Origin: Egaibacter danicus
GTDB taxonomy: Bacteria > Pseudomonadota > Gammaproteobacteria > Burkholderiales > Burkholderiaceae_C
Direction: 5' to 3'
NCBI GenBank assembly: GCA_016707075.1
Contig: JADJII010000003.1
Location: forward strand, 186,001 to 250,000
DNA: 64,000 nt
Part shown: positions 32,192 through 42,317 of the stretch, piece after piece
Numbering within the stretch: position 1 is the stretch's first letter
How the letters are laid out: each line of letters begins with the position of its first letter
Notes under the pieces: model-generated
What the model was told of the DNA's origin: nothing
The model's input: the letters and a program-made list of their open reading frames with translations, nothing else
The model's database searches: none
Position numbers and translations under genes: made by a program

Positions 32192-32848
32192 TCAGGCGGC
32201 TGCTTCCAGCCCATTGGCAAAATGCTCGCGCATGCGCTGCGCGGTCGCCTCGGAGTTGCGCGATGTCAGCGCGGCCATGATGGCGCGGTGCTCGGCCAGT
32301 GATTCGTCGATACGGCCACTTTTGAGCAGCGAGTTATGGCGGTTGAGCTTCATCACCTTGCGCAGGTCGGCCACCATCTGGTCGCGCCAGCGGTTATTGG
32401 CAATTTCCAGTAGCCGCATGTGAAAGCGCTCGTTGATGGCAAAAAACTGGTCGGTGTTTGCCTTGCCGGCCGTAGTACGTGTCGCGGCGGCCTCCAGCTC
32501 CTGGTGCAGGGCCTGCAGCTCGGCCAGTTCGGCGGCAGTGGCCTGGGTGGCGACCACACCCGCCGCGTCGGATTCCAGCAGGCTGAGCAGGTGGTACACA
32601 TTTTTCAGATCTTCTTCCGATACCTCGGTCACATACGCGCCGCGGCGCACCTTCATGGTGACCAGGCCTTCGGCGGCCAGCACCTTCAGCGCCTCGCGTA
32701 GGGGCGTGCGGCTGATGCCGTAGGCCTCGGCGATTTTTAGTTCGTCAATCCAGCTGCCGGGCTCCAGTTCGCGCTGGAAGATGCGCTGGCGCAGGAGTTC
32801 GGCCACTTCTTCGTAGAGCGCGCGGGGTGAAAGGGAAAGTGCTGCCAT
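32192..32848 (-). CDS. GntR-family transcription regulator, FadR/FCD subgroup
   Basis: The 218-residue protein has an N-terminal winged helix (LYEEVAELLRQRIFQRELEPGSWIDELKIAEAYGISRTPLREALKVLAAEGLV) and a helical FCD ligand domain, with metal-ligand type histidines in ERFHMRLLEIANNRWRDQM and LAEHRAIMAAL. FCD regulators sense organic acids or acyl-CoA related compounds. It is divergent from the methylmalonyl-CoA mutase gene with 109 bp between the starts, so it is probably the local regulator of the propionyl-CoA pathway. Confidence 0.9.
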   Translation of the reverse strand: MAALSLSPRALYEEVAELLRQRIFQRELEPGSWIDELKIAEAYGISRTPLREALKVLAAEGLVTMKVRRGAYVTEVSEEDLKNVYHLLSLLESDAAGVVATQATAAELAELQALHQELEAAATRTTAGKANTDQFFAINERFHMRLLEIANNRWRDQMVADLRKVMKLNRHNSLLKSGRIDESLAEHRAIMAALTSRNSEATAQRMREHFANGLEAAA

Positions 32849-32855
32849 GGACCGG

Positions 32856-32914
32856 ATTGTAAGCTTGAAACAATTTTTTTAATCAATAATTATAAATAAC
32901 GTAAACTAGCGTTA
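32856..32914. promoter_or_regulatory. Candidate operators in the GntR/mutase divergent promoter
   Basis: Two inverted repeats lie in this AT-rich gap: ATTGT-N9-ACAAT (32856-32874) and TAACG-N8-CGTTA (32897-32914). Their place between a FCD regulator gene and its divergent neighbour makes them candidate binding sites. The exact operator is not established. Confidence 0.4.
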
Positions 32915-32957
32915 ATCGACTCTACCGTCAAACCAACCCGTTGCGAGCGCCTTTTTC

Positions 32958-35115
<2,158 letters not shown>

Positions 35116-35118
35116 AGG

Positions 35119-35203
35119 AAATCGGGGTCAGATCCCAATTCAGGACAACCATGCCGCTGGAGACTAACAATACAGAACGAAATTGGGCTCTGACCCCAAT
35201 TTC
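35119..35203. repeat. Inverted pair of REP-like units at the mutase/meaB junction
   Basis: AAATCGGGGTCAGATCCCAA (35119 on) and, reversed, AAATTGGGGTCAGAGCCCAA (35203 back to about 35180) are two near-identical units in inverted orientation about 37 bp apart. The right unit lies inside the meaB reading frame. The layout is that of a REP doublet. Confidence 0.7.
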
Positions 35204-36200
35204 TGCCGCCGAGATCGTGACTGCAACAGGCGGCACGCAACGTCGTGCCATCGCTAAAGCCATCACGCTGCTCGAATCGACTCGGCCCGATCACCGCGCG
35301 CAGGCCGACGAGCTGCTAACGGCCTTGCTCCCAAACACCGGAAAATCATTTCGCCTGGGCATCAGCGGGGTGCCCGGCGTTGGTAAATCCACTTTCATTG
35401 AAGTGCTCGGCCTGTACCTGATCGGGCAGGGTCACCGCGTGGCGGTGCTCACCATCGACCCGTCCAGCACGGTGTCAGGTGGCTCGATTCTGGGCGACAA
35501 GACCCGCATGGAAAAGCTCTCGGTCCACGAGCGCGCCTACATCCGCCCCAGCCCGAGCAGCGGCACCCTGGGCGGCGTTGCCGAAAAAACACGCGAGGCC
35601 ATGCTGGTCTGCGAAGCGGCCGGTTATGACATCGTGATCGTCGAGACCGTGGGCGTGGGCCAGAGCGAGACGGCCGTGGCCAACATGACCGACATGTTTG
35701 TGCTGATGCAGCTACCCAACGCTGGGGATGACCTGCAGGCTATCAAAAAGGGCGTGATGGAGCTGGCGGATCTGGTGGTCATCAACAAAGCCGACATCGA
35801 CCCCGATGCAGCCACACGCGCCCGGGCGCAGATCACCTCGTCGTTGCGGTTGTTGGGTCTGCACGGCAACCCTGAAAACATGCACCACGACGACAAGATC
35901 TGGCATCCGCAGGTGATTCAGCTCAGCGCGCTGCTGGGGCAAGGCGTGGATACCTTCTGGGTTGCCGTCTCGCAATTCAAATCACTGCAAACCCAAAACG
36001 GCAACTTCACCCATCGGCGTCAGCATCAGGCCCTGGCCTGGATGTGGGAGCGCATTGATGCCGGGCTCAAGCAGTCATTCCGCCAGAACCCGCGCGTGCG
36101 CGAACTGCTGCCCACCCTGACCGCCGACGTGACGGCAGGGCGCATCGCAGCCTCCACAGCGGCAAGAAATCTGCTGCTAGCCCTCGTGAATAAGGCGTGA
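35151..36200 (+). CDS. meaB: Methylmalonyl-CoA mutase-associated GTPase MeaB (ArgK family)
   Basis: The 349-residue P-loop GTPase protects and reloads methylmalonyl-CoA mutase. It has Walker A GVPGVGKST (73-81), IDPSSTVSGGSILGDKTRM, ETVGVGQSE and the base-specificity VVINKAD. It follows the mutase gene by 35 bp. The first 19 residues (MPLETNNTERNWALTPISA) are encoded by a REP-like unit and replace the usual N-terminus, so the native start may have been lost or lies differently. The C-terminal LVNKA and stop codon lie in repeat copy G. Confidence 0.92.
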   Translation: MPLETNNTERNWALTPISAAEIVTATGGTQRRAIAKAITLLESTRPDHRAQADELLTALLPNTGKSFRLGISGVPGVGKSTFIEVLGLYLIGQGHRVAVLTIDPSSTVSGGSILGDKTRMEKLSVHERAYIRPSPSSGTLGGVAEKTREAMLVCEAAGYDIVIVETVGVGQSETAVANMTDMFVLMQLPNAGDDLQAIKKGVMELADLVVINKADIDPDAATRARAQITSSLRLLGLHGNPENMHHDDKIWHPQVIQLSALLGQGVDTFWVAVSQFKSLQTQNGNFTHRRQHQALAWMWERIDAGLKQSFRQNPRVRELLPTLTADVTAGRIAASTAARNLLLALVNKA

Positions 36201-36221
36201 ACAGCTATTAAAAACAGAGCA
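36177..36221 (+). repeat. Diverged 65-bp repeat, copy G, spanning the meaB stop
   Basis: CTAGCCCTCGTGAATAAGGC followed by GTGAACAGCTATTAAAAACAG and AGCA matches the second half of the intergenic copies. It supplies the last codons and the stop of meaB and most of the gap before the carboxylase gene. Confidence 0.65.
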
Positions 36222-36237
36222 AACTGAAAGAAGAACC

Positions 36238-37770
36238 ATGCACGACATACTCGAACAACTGGAAGCCAAGCGTGAACTCGCGCGCCTGGGTGGTGGCGAA
36301 AAACGAATCGCTGCACAACACAAAAAGGGCAAGCTGACGGCCCGTGAGCGCCTGGAGATCCTGCTGGATGAAGGCACGTTTGAAGAGTGGGACATGTTCG
36401 TTGAACACCGCTGCGTGGACTTCGGCATGCAGGACCAGAAAATTCCCGGCGACGGTGTGGTTACCGGCTACGGCATGATCAACGGCCGCCTGGTGTTTGT
36501 GTTCAGCCAGGACTTCACGGTATTTGGAGGCGCCCTGAGCGAGGCCCATGCCGAGAAGATTTGCAAGGTGATGGACCAAGCGATGAAGGTGGGTGCTCCG
36601 GTGATTGGCCTGAACGATTCGGGTGGTGCGCGCATTCAGGAGGGGGTGGCCTCATTGGGCGGCTATGCCGATGTGTTCCAGCGTAATGTCATGGCCAGCG
36701 GCGTGATTCCGCAGATCAGCATGATCATGGGCCCTTCCGCGGGCGGCGCGGTGTATTCACCTGCCATGACGGACTTCATCTTCATGGTGAAAGACAGCTC
36801 CTACATGTTTGTCACCGGCCCCGAAGTGGTGAAGACGGTGACGCACGAAGAAGTGACTGCCGAAGAGTTGGGTGGTGCCATCACCCATACGACCCGAAGC
36901 GGGGTGGCTGACCTGGCGTTTGAAAACGACGTGGAAGCGCTGCTGATGCTGCGTCGCCTGTACAACTACCTGCCCCTGAGCAACCGTGAGAAAGCACCCG
37001 TGCGCCAGAGCGGCGACCCGGCAGATCGCGCCGAGGCGTCGCTGGACACGCTGGTTCCTGACAACGCCAACAAGCCCTATGACATGAAGGAGCTGATCGT
37101 CAAAACCGTGGACGATGGCGACTTCTTCGAACTGCAGCCCGAGTACGCCAAAAATATCATCATCGGCTTTGCCCGCATGGATGGTCAGACCATCGGCATT
37201 GTGGCCAACCAGCCACTGGTGCTGGCCGGTTGTCTGGACATCAAAAGTTCCATCAAGGCCGCGCGCTTTGTGCGTTTCTGCGATGCATTCAATATTCCCG
37301 TCGTCACCTTTGTGGATGTGCCCGGCTTCATGCCCGGCACAGGTCAGGAATACGGTGGCATCATCAAGCACGGTGCCAAGCTGCTCTATGCCTACGCCGA
37401 GTGCACGGTGCCCAAAATCACCGTCATCACCCGCAAGGCTTATGGTGGCGCCTATGACGTGATGGCCTCCAAGCACCTGCGCGGCGACGTGAACTTCGCA
37501 TGGCCCAACGCCGAGATCGCCGTGATGGGAGCCAAGGGCGCCGTGGAAATCATCTTCCGTGAAGACAAGGGCGACCCGGCCAAGCTGGCTGCCAAAGAGG
37601 CCGAGTACAAAGCACGCTTTGCCAACCCGTTCGTAGCCGGTGCCCGTGGCTTTATTGACGACGTCATCCTGCCGCATGAGACCCGCAAGCGCATCTGCCG
37701 GTCACTGGTGATGCTCAAAGACAAAAAGCTGGAAAACCCGTGGCGCAAGCACGGGAACATTCCGCTCTAA
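36238..37770 (+). CDS. pccB: Acyl-CoA carboxylase carboxyltransferase subunit (propionyl-CoA carboxylase beta)
   Basis: The 510-residue protein is a biotin-dependent carboxyltransferase of the PccB type, length normal. The acyl-CoA-side GLNDSGGARIQEGVASLGGYADVF and the biotin-side VDVPGFMPGTGQEYGGIIKHGAKLLYAY are conserved, as is ITRKAYGGAYDVM. It would transfer CO2 from carboxybiotin to propionyl-CoA, giving methylmalonyl-CoA. It sits 20 bp before the biotin carboxylase subunit, inside a block with mutase and meaB. An acetyl-CoA or other short-chain preference cannot be excluded. Confidence 0.92.
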   Translation: MHDILEQLEAKRELARLGGGEKRIAAQHKKGKLTARERLEILLDEGTFEEWDMFVEHRCVDFGMQDQKIPGDGVVTGYGMINGRLVFVFSQDFTVFGGALSEAHAEKICKVMDQAMKVGAPVIGLNDSGGARIQEGVASLGGYADVFQRNVMASGVIPQISMIMGPSAGGAVYSPAMTDFIFMVKDSSYMFVTGPEVVKTVTHEEVTAEELGGAITHTTRSGVADLAFENDVEALLMLRRLYNYLPLSNREKAPVRQSGDPADRAEASLDTLVPDNANKPYDMKELIVKTVDDGDFFELQPEYAKNIIIGFARMDGQTIGIVANQPLVLAGCLDIKSSIKAARFVRFCDAFNIPVVTFVDVPGFMPGTGQEYGGIIKHGAKLLYAYAECTVPKITVITRKAYGGAYDVMASKHLRGDVNFAWPNAEIAVMGAKGAVEIIFREDKGDPAKLAAKEAEYKARFANPFVAGARGFIDDVILPHETRKRICRSLVMLKDKKLENPWRKHGNIPL

Positions 37771-37790
37771 AAATTCTGGAGAACAAGAAC

Positions 37791-39839
37791 ATGTTTACCA
37801 AAATCCTGATTGCGAACCGTGGCGAAATTGCCTGCCGTGTCATCGCCACGGCCAAGAAAATGGGCATCAAAACCGTCGCTGTCTACTCTGAAGCGGACAA
37901 GGACGCCCGCCACGTGATGCTGGCCGACGAGGCTGTCAACATTGGCCCGGCACCCAGCCGCGAGAGTTATCTGCTGGCTGACAAGATCATTGCCGCCTGC
38001 AAGCAGACCGGCGCACAGGCCGTGCACCCGGGTTATGGCTTTTTGAGCGAGAACGCCGAGTTTTCCAAACGAGTGGAAGACGAGGGCATTGTCTTCATCG
38101 GCCCCAAGCATTATTCGATTGGCGCCATGGGCGACAAGATCGAATCCAAAAAACTGGCGGGCGCTGCAGGTGTGAACTGCATTCCTGGTGTGAACGATGC
38201 CATCGAAACTGCCGAGCGCGCGGTCGAAATTGCCAAGGGCATTGGTTATCCGGTGATGATCAAGGCCAGTGCCGGCGGCGGTGGCAAGGGTCTGCGCGTG
38301 GCTTTCAACGACAAGGAAGCCTTTGAAGGCTTTACCAGTTGCAAGAACGAGGCCCGCAACAGCTTTGGCGATGACCGCGTGTTCATCGAAAAGTTTGTCG
38401 AGGAACCCCGCCACATCGAAATCCAGCTGATTGGTGACAGCCATGGCAATGTGCTGTACCTGAACGAGCGCGAATGCTCCATCCAGCGTCGCCACCAGAA
38501 GGTGATCGAGGAGGCGCCGTCACCCTTCATCAGTGACGAGACCCGCAAGGCCATGGGTGAACAGGCCGTGGCCCTGGCCAAGGCGGTGAAATACCAGTCG
38601 GCCGGCACGGTAGAGTTCGTCGTTGGTAAAGATCAGAGCTTCTACTTTCTGGAGATGAACACCCGCCTGCAGGTGGAGCACCCGGTAACCGAGTGCATTA
38701 CCGGGCTGGATTTGGTGGAGCTGATGATCCGCGTGGCCGCGGGCGAAAAACTGCCGCTGACGCAGGCGGAAGTCAAACGCAACGGATGGGCCATGGAGTG
38801 CCGTATCAATGCTGAAGACCCCTTCCGCAACTTCCTGCCCTCCACCGGCCGGCTGGTGCGCTTTGCACCACCTGAGCAGACCATGTTCCAGGCCAATACC
38901 CAGGACTGGTTTGGCGTGCGGGTGGACACTGGCGTACAGGACGGCGGTGAGATTCCGATGTACTACGACTCGATGATTGCCAAGCTCATTGTGCATGGCA
39001 CCGACCGGAATGACGCCATTGCCAGGATGCGCGAGGCCCTCAACGGCTTTGTGATTCGCGGTATCAGCAGCAACATTCCGTTCCAGGCCGCACTTTTGGC
39101 ACATCCCAGGTTTGTGGCCGGGGACTTCAATACGGGCTTCATTGCAGAGAACTATTCGCAGGGCTTCAAGGCAGAGGACGTGCCTCACGAAGATCCCTCA
39201 TTCCTGCTGGCGCTGGCCGCTTTTGTGCGCCGCAAGTCGCGCGAACGTGCCACCAGCCTGAGCGGACAGTTGCCGGGCTATGCGGTAAACGCTGGCAAAG
39301 ACTATGTAGTGGTGTCGCTGGGTGCAGATGGCAACAATGCCTACGCTGCAGTGCATGTGGATGAGTTTGTAGGGGAAACCGGCTCTGCGCGTGTCAGGAT
39401 GGGTGCAAGTAGCTATGAAATACGTAGCAATTCGCGTCTCAATGACATCTGCATTCGCGGCACCGTGAATGGCCAGCCGTTTACCGCCCAGGTGGAGCGA
39501 GGCACGCCCAGGAACCCGCTGGCCTTGCGTCTGCAACACAACGGTACCCGAATTGATGCGCTGGTGGTATCGCCCCGCATGGCCGAATTGCATGCGCTGA
39601 TGCCGCACAAGGTGCCTCCCGACATGAGCCGCTACGTCCTCTCGCCCATGCCCGGTTTATTGGTGGATGTGGCCGTGGTGCCTGGCCAGAAGGTGCTGGC
39701 GGGTGAGCGCGTGGCTGTTATTGAGGCCATGAAGATGGAGAACGTACTGTTTGCAGCAGCCGATGGTGTGGTGGGCAAAGTGCTGGCAGGCAAGGGCGAA
39801 AGCCTGATGGTGGATCAGCCGATTGTGGAGTTTGTCTGA
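37791..39839 (+). CDS. pccA: Acyl-CoA carboxylase biotin carboxylase/BCCP subunit (propionyl-CoA carboxylase alpha)
   Basis: The 682-residue protein has a biotin carboxylase part (FTKILIANRGEIACRVI, the ATP-grasp loop KASAGGGGKGLRV, MNTRLQVEHPVTE), a BT linker domain and a C-terminal biotin carrier with EAMKMENV, where K648 is biotinylated. The ATG at 37791 follows GGAGAA. A diverged copy of the 65-bp repeat lies in frame near codon 540 (39392-39430), giving ASSYEIRSNS in the linker part. It pairs with pccB to carboxylate propionyl-CoA. Confidence 0.93.
   Translation: MFTKILIANRGEIACRVIATAKKMGIKTVAVYSEADKDARHVMLADEAVNIGPAPSRESYLLADKIIAACKQTGAQAVHPGYGFLSENAEFSKRVEDEGIVFIGPKHYSIGAMGDKIESKKLAGAAGVNCIPGVNDAIETAERAVEIAKGIGYPVMIKASAGGGGKGLRVAFNDKEAFEGFTSCKNEARNSFGDDRVFIEKFVEEPRHIEIQLIGDSHGNVLYLNERECSIQRRHQKVIEEAPSPFISDETRKAMGEQAVALAKAVKYQSAGTVEFVVGKDQSFYFLEMNTRLQVEHPVTECITGLDLVELMIRVAAGEKLPLTQAEVKRNGWAMECRINAEDPFRNFLPSTGRLVRFAPPEQTMFQANTQDWFGVRVDTGVQDGGEIPMYYDSMIAKLIVHGTDRNDAIARMREALNGFVIRGISSNIPFQAALLAHPRFVAGDFNTGFIAENYSQGFKAEDVPHEDPSFLLALAAFVRRKSRERATSLSGQLPGYAVNAGKDYVVVSLGADGNNAYAAVHVDEFVGETGSARVRMGASSYEIRSNSRLNDICIRGTVNGQPFTAQVERGTPRNPLALRLQHNGTRIDALVVSPRMAELHALMPHKVPPDMSRYVLSPMPGLLVDVAVVPGQKVLAGERVAVIEAMKMENVLFAAADGVVGKVLAGKGESLMVDQPIVEFV
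39392..39430 (+). repeat. Diverged 65-bp repeat, copy I, in frame in pccA
   Basis: TGTCAGGATGGGTGCAAGTA followed by GCTATGAAATACGTAGCAA matches the 3' half of the intergenic copies, including the closing stem GCTATG/CGTAGC. It encodes RMGASSYEIRSN between the carboxylase and carrier parts. Confidence 0.65.
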
Positions 39840-39841
39840 TC

Positions 39842-40318
39842 ATGAGCCGACCGTTCAAGGTGTTGGGGATTCAGCAAATCGCCATCGGTGGCCCAGACAA
39901 AACCCGGCTGCAAAAGCTCTGGGTGGAGATGCTGGGTCTGGAAGTCACGGGTACCTTTCGCAGCGAACGCGAGAACGTGGATGAGGATATCTGCGCCATT
40001 GGCAGCGGCCCGTTCAAGGTCGAGGTGGATCTGATGCAGCCGCTGGACCCCGAAAAAAAGCCCGCTGTGCACACCACGCCGCTGAATCACGTGGGCCTGT
40101 GGATCGATGATTTGCCTAAGGCCGTTGAATGGCTCACGGTGCAAGGTGTTCGCTTTGCGCCTGGTGGCATTCGCAAGGGAGCGGCCGGTTTTGACATCTG
40201 CTTTTTGCACCCCAAGGCCAGCGATGAATTTCCGATCGCGGGCGAGGGTGTGCTGATCGAACTGGTACAGGCGCCGCCAGAAGTCGTCAAAGCATTCTCG
40301 GCGTTGGCGAGGTCATAG
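39842..40318 (+). CDS. VOC-family protein, probable methylmalonyl-CoA epimerase
   Basis: The 158-residue protein is a two-module VOC fold: VLGIQQIAIGGPDKTRLQKLWVEMLGLEVTG opens, LNHVGLWIDDLPKAVEWLTVQGVRFAPGGIRKGAAGFDICFLHPK follows, and EGVLIELVQAP closes with the metal-ligand Glu. The HPK..IELVQ end is typical of methylmalonyl-CoA epimerases. It starts 2 bp after the pccA stop. This context, with carboxylase and mutase, supports the epimerase role (S to R methylmalonyl-CoA), although a general glyoxalase-like protein is possible. Confidence 0.75.
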   Translation: MSRPFKVLGIQQIAIGGPDKTRLQKLWVEMLGLEVTGTFRSERENVDEDICAIGSGPFKVEVDLMQPLDPEKKPAVHTTPLNHVGLWIDDLPKAVEWLTVQGVRFAPGGIRKGAAGFDICFLHPKASDEFPIAGEGVLIELVQAPPEVVKAFSALARS

Positions 40319-40472
40319 CGGGACCAATTTGATCCAGGTCAGACCCTTGGCATAAATACGACGGCCTTCGGGATTCACCTGAGGGCGCCACAGGCTGCTG
40401 GGCGTAGACTGTTTTCACCTTCTGGCCAAGACTGCACAAAGCATTGGCAACGGAGGGGCCAAGGAGACAGAT

Positions 40473-42317
40473 TTGCAGCCAACCAATGTCGCCAATCCGG
40501 CCTATTTTCACAAGGTCGTCGATTGTCAGTGGGCCTGCCCCGCGCATACGCCCGTCCCCGAATACATCCGGTTGATTGGTCAGGGCCGCTACAGCGACGC
40601 CTACATGATCAACTGGGTGTCCAATGTTTTCCCCGGGGTCCTCGGGCGCACCTGTGACCGGCCTTGTGAGCCAGCCTGTCGGCGCAGCCGGGTCGAAGAG
40701 AGCAATGGCGACCACCCCGAACCCGTGGCGATATGTCGCCTCAAGCGGGTGGCTGCCGACATGAAGGATGATGTGTCAAAGCGGATGCCCAAGCTGTCAC
40801 CGCAGAACGGCAAGCGGGTAGCCTGCGTTGGCGCCGGGCCGGCTTCGCTGACGGTAGCCCGTGATCTGGCACCGCTGGGTTACGAGGTCACGGTCTTTGA
40901 CGGCGAGGCCAAGGCTGGCGGCTTCATTCGCACGCAGATACCGCGCTTTCGCCTGCCTGAATCCGTGATTGACGAAGAGACCGGCTACGTCCTGAATCTG
41001 GGCGTGCAGTTCAAGAGCAACCAGCGCGTCGAATCCATGCTGGGGTTGCTGAAACAGGGTTTTGACGCCGTTTTTGTGGGTTGTGGCGCCCCTCGCGGTC
41101 GCGACCTGAATATTCCCGGACGTCAGGAGATTCCCGAAAACATTCATATCGGCATTGACTGGCTGGCCTCGGTCTCATTTGGCCACGTCACCAGTGTCGG
41201 CAAGCGCGTCATCGTGCTGGGTGGTGGCAATACCGCGATGGACTGCTGCCGCTCGGCACGTCGTCTGGGTGGAACCGACGTGAAGGTGATTGTTCGCAGC
41301 GGGTTTGACGAGATGAAGGCATCGCCCTGGGAGAAGGAAGATGCGCAGCACGAAGGTATTCCGATTCTCAACTTCCATGTACCCAAGTCTTTTGAACACA
41401 GCCAGGGCAAGCTCACGGGTATGACCTTTGAGGTTGTCAAGGCGGTCTACAGCGAGCAGGGCGTGCGCAGCCTGGTACCCACGGGTGAACCTGATGTGCG
41501 AGTGCCGTGCGACACCGTGCTGATTGCCGTGGGGCAGGAAAATGCCTTTCCCTGGATTGAGGCAAACAGTGGCATCAAGTTTGACAAGTGGGGTCTGCCC
41601 AAAGTGGATAAAAATACGTTTCAGTCCACCGTGCCCCATGTGTTCTTTGGTGGTGACGCTGCTTTCGGCCCCAAGAACATCATCACGGCTGTGGCACATG
41701 GGCATGAGGCGGCGGTGTCAATCGACCGCTACCTGAATGGCGAGGACATTGCCCGGCGACCTGACCCTCTGACCAATCTGATGTCGGCCAAGATGGGTAT
41801 CCATGAGTGGAGCTACGACAACGACACGTCTAACGACAGCCGCTTCAAGGTGCCATGGGCCAAGGCGGAGGTGGCGCTGGCCAATATCCGCGTGGAGGTG
41901 GAGTTGGGATTTGACGCGGCCACGGCCTTCAAGGAGGCGGGGCGTTGCCTGAACTGCGACGAGCAGACGGTGTTCACGCAGGAGACCTGTATTGAATGCG
42001 ACGCCTGCGTCGACATCTGCCCCATGGACTGCATCACGTTCACGGTTAACGGTGGTGAGGCCGATTTGCGGACCCGGCTCAAAGCGCCCGCGCTGAACCT
42101 GAGTCAGGACCTGTATGTTTCGGGTCAGTTGAAGACGGGTCACGTGATGGTCAAGGACGAAGACGTGTGCCTGCATTGCGGATTGTGCGCGGAGCGCTGT
42201 CCCACCGGCGCGTGGGACATTCAGAAATTTACGCTGAAGACGGCGCAGGCCGGGCCAGACTGTCGCGATGCCAGAACAGATGCAACACAACAATCCAGAA
42301 GCAGGGTGACAGCATGA
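40473..42317 (+). CDS. GltD-like NAD(P)/FAD oxidoreductase with C-terminal ferredoxin domain
   Basis: The 614-residue protein starts at a TTG preceded by AAGGAGA. It has the GltD-type N-terminal Fe-S domain (CQWACPAHTPVPEYI, GRTCDRPCEPACRR), an FAD fold (GKRVACVGAGPASLTVARDLA), an NAD(P) fold (GKRVIVLGGGNTAMDCCRSARRLG) and two C-terminal 4Fe-4S motifs (CIECDACVDICPMDC and CLHCGLCAERCPTG). Its stop is next to the start of the alpha subunit gene. It is inferred to pass electrons between NAD(P)H and the 2-oxoacid:ferredoxin oxidoreductase, as the third subunit of such enzymes in Azoarcus-like bacteria. Confidence 0.82.
   Translation: MQPTNVANPAYFHKVVDCQWACPAHTPVPEYIRLIGQGRYSDAYMINWVSNVFPGVLGRTCDRPCEPACRRSRVEESNGDHPEPVAICRLKRVAADMKDDVSKRMPKLSPQNGKRVACVGAGPASLTVARDLAPLGYEVTVFDGEAKAGGFIRTQIPRFRLPESVIDEETGYVLNLGVQFKSNQRVESMLGLLKQGFDAVFVGCGAPRGRDLNIPGRQEIPENIHIGIDWLASVSFGHVTSVGKRVIVLGGGNTAMDCCRSARRLGGTDVKVIVRSGFDEMKASPWEKEDAQHEGIPILNFHVPKSFEHSQGKLTGMTFEVVKAVYSEQGVRSLVPTGEPDVRVPCDTVLIAVGQENAFPWIEANSGIKFDKWGLPKVDKNTFQSTVPHVFFGGDAAFGPKNIITAVAHGHEAAVSIDRYLNGEDIARRPDPLTNLMSAKMGIHEWSYDNDTSNDSRFKVPWAKAEVALANIRVEVELGFDAATAFKEAGRCLNCDEQTVFTQETCIECDACVDICPMDCITFTVNGGEADLRTRLKAPALNLSQDLYVSGQLKTGHVMVKDEDVCLHCGLCAERCPTGAWDIQKFTLKTAQAGPDCRDARTDATQQSRSRVTA

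Noticed and set aside
40320..40472. Possible small gene between the epimerase candidate and the GltD-like gene
   Set aside because: No start with a ribosome site and no protein-like frame is seen. It is probably a leader or promoter region.
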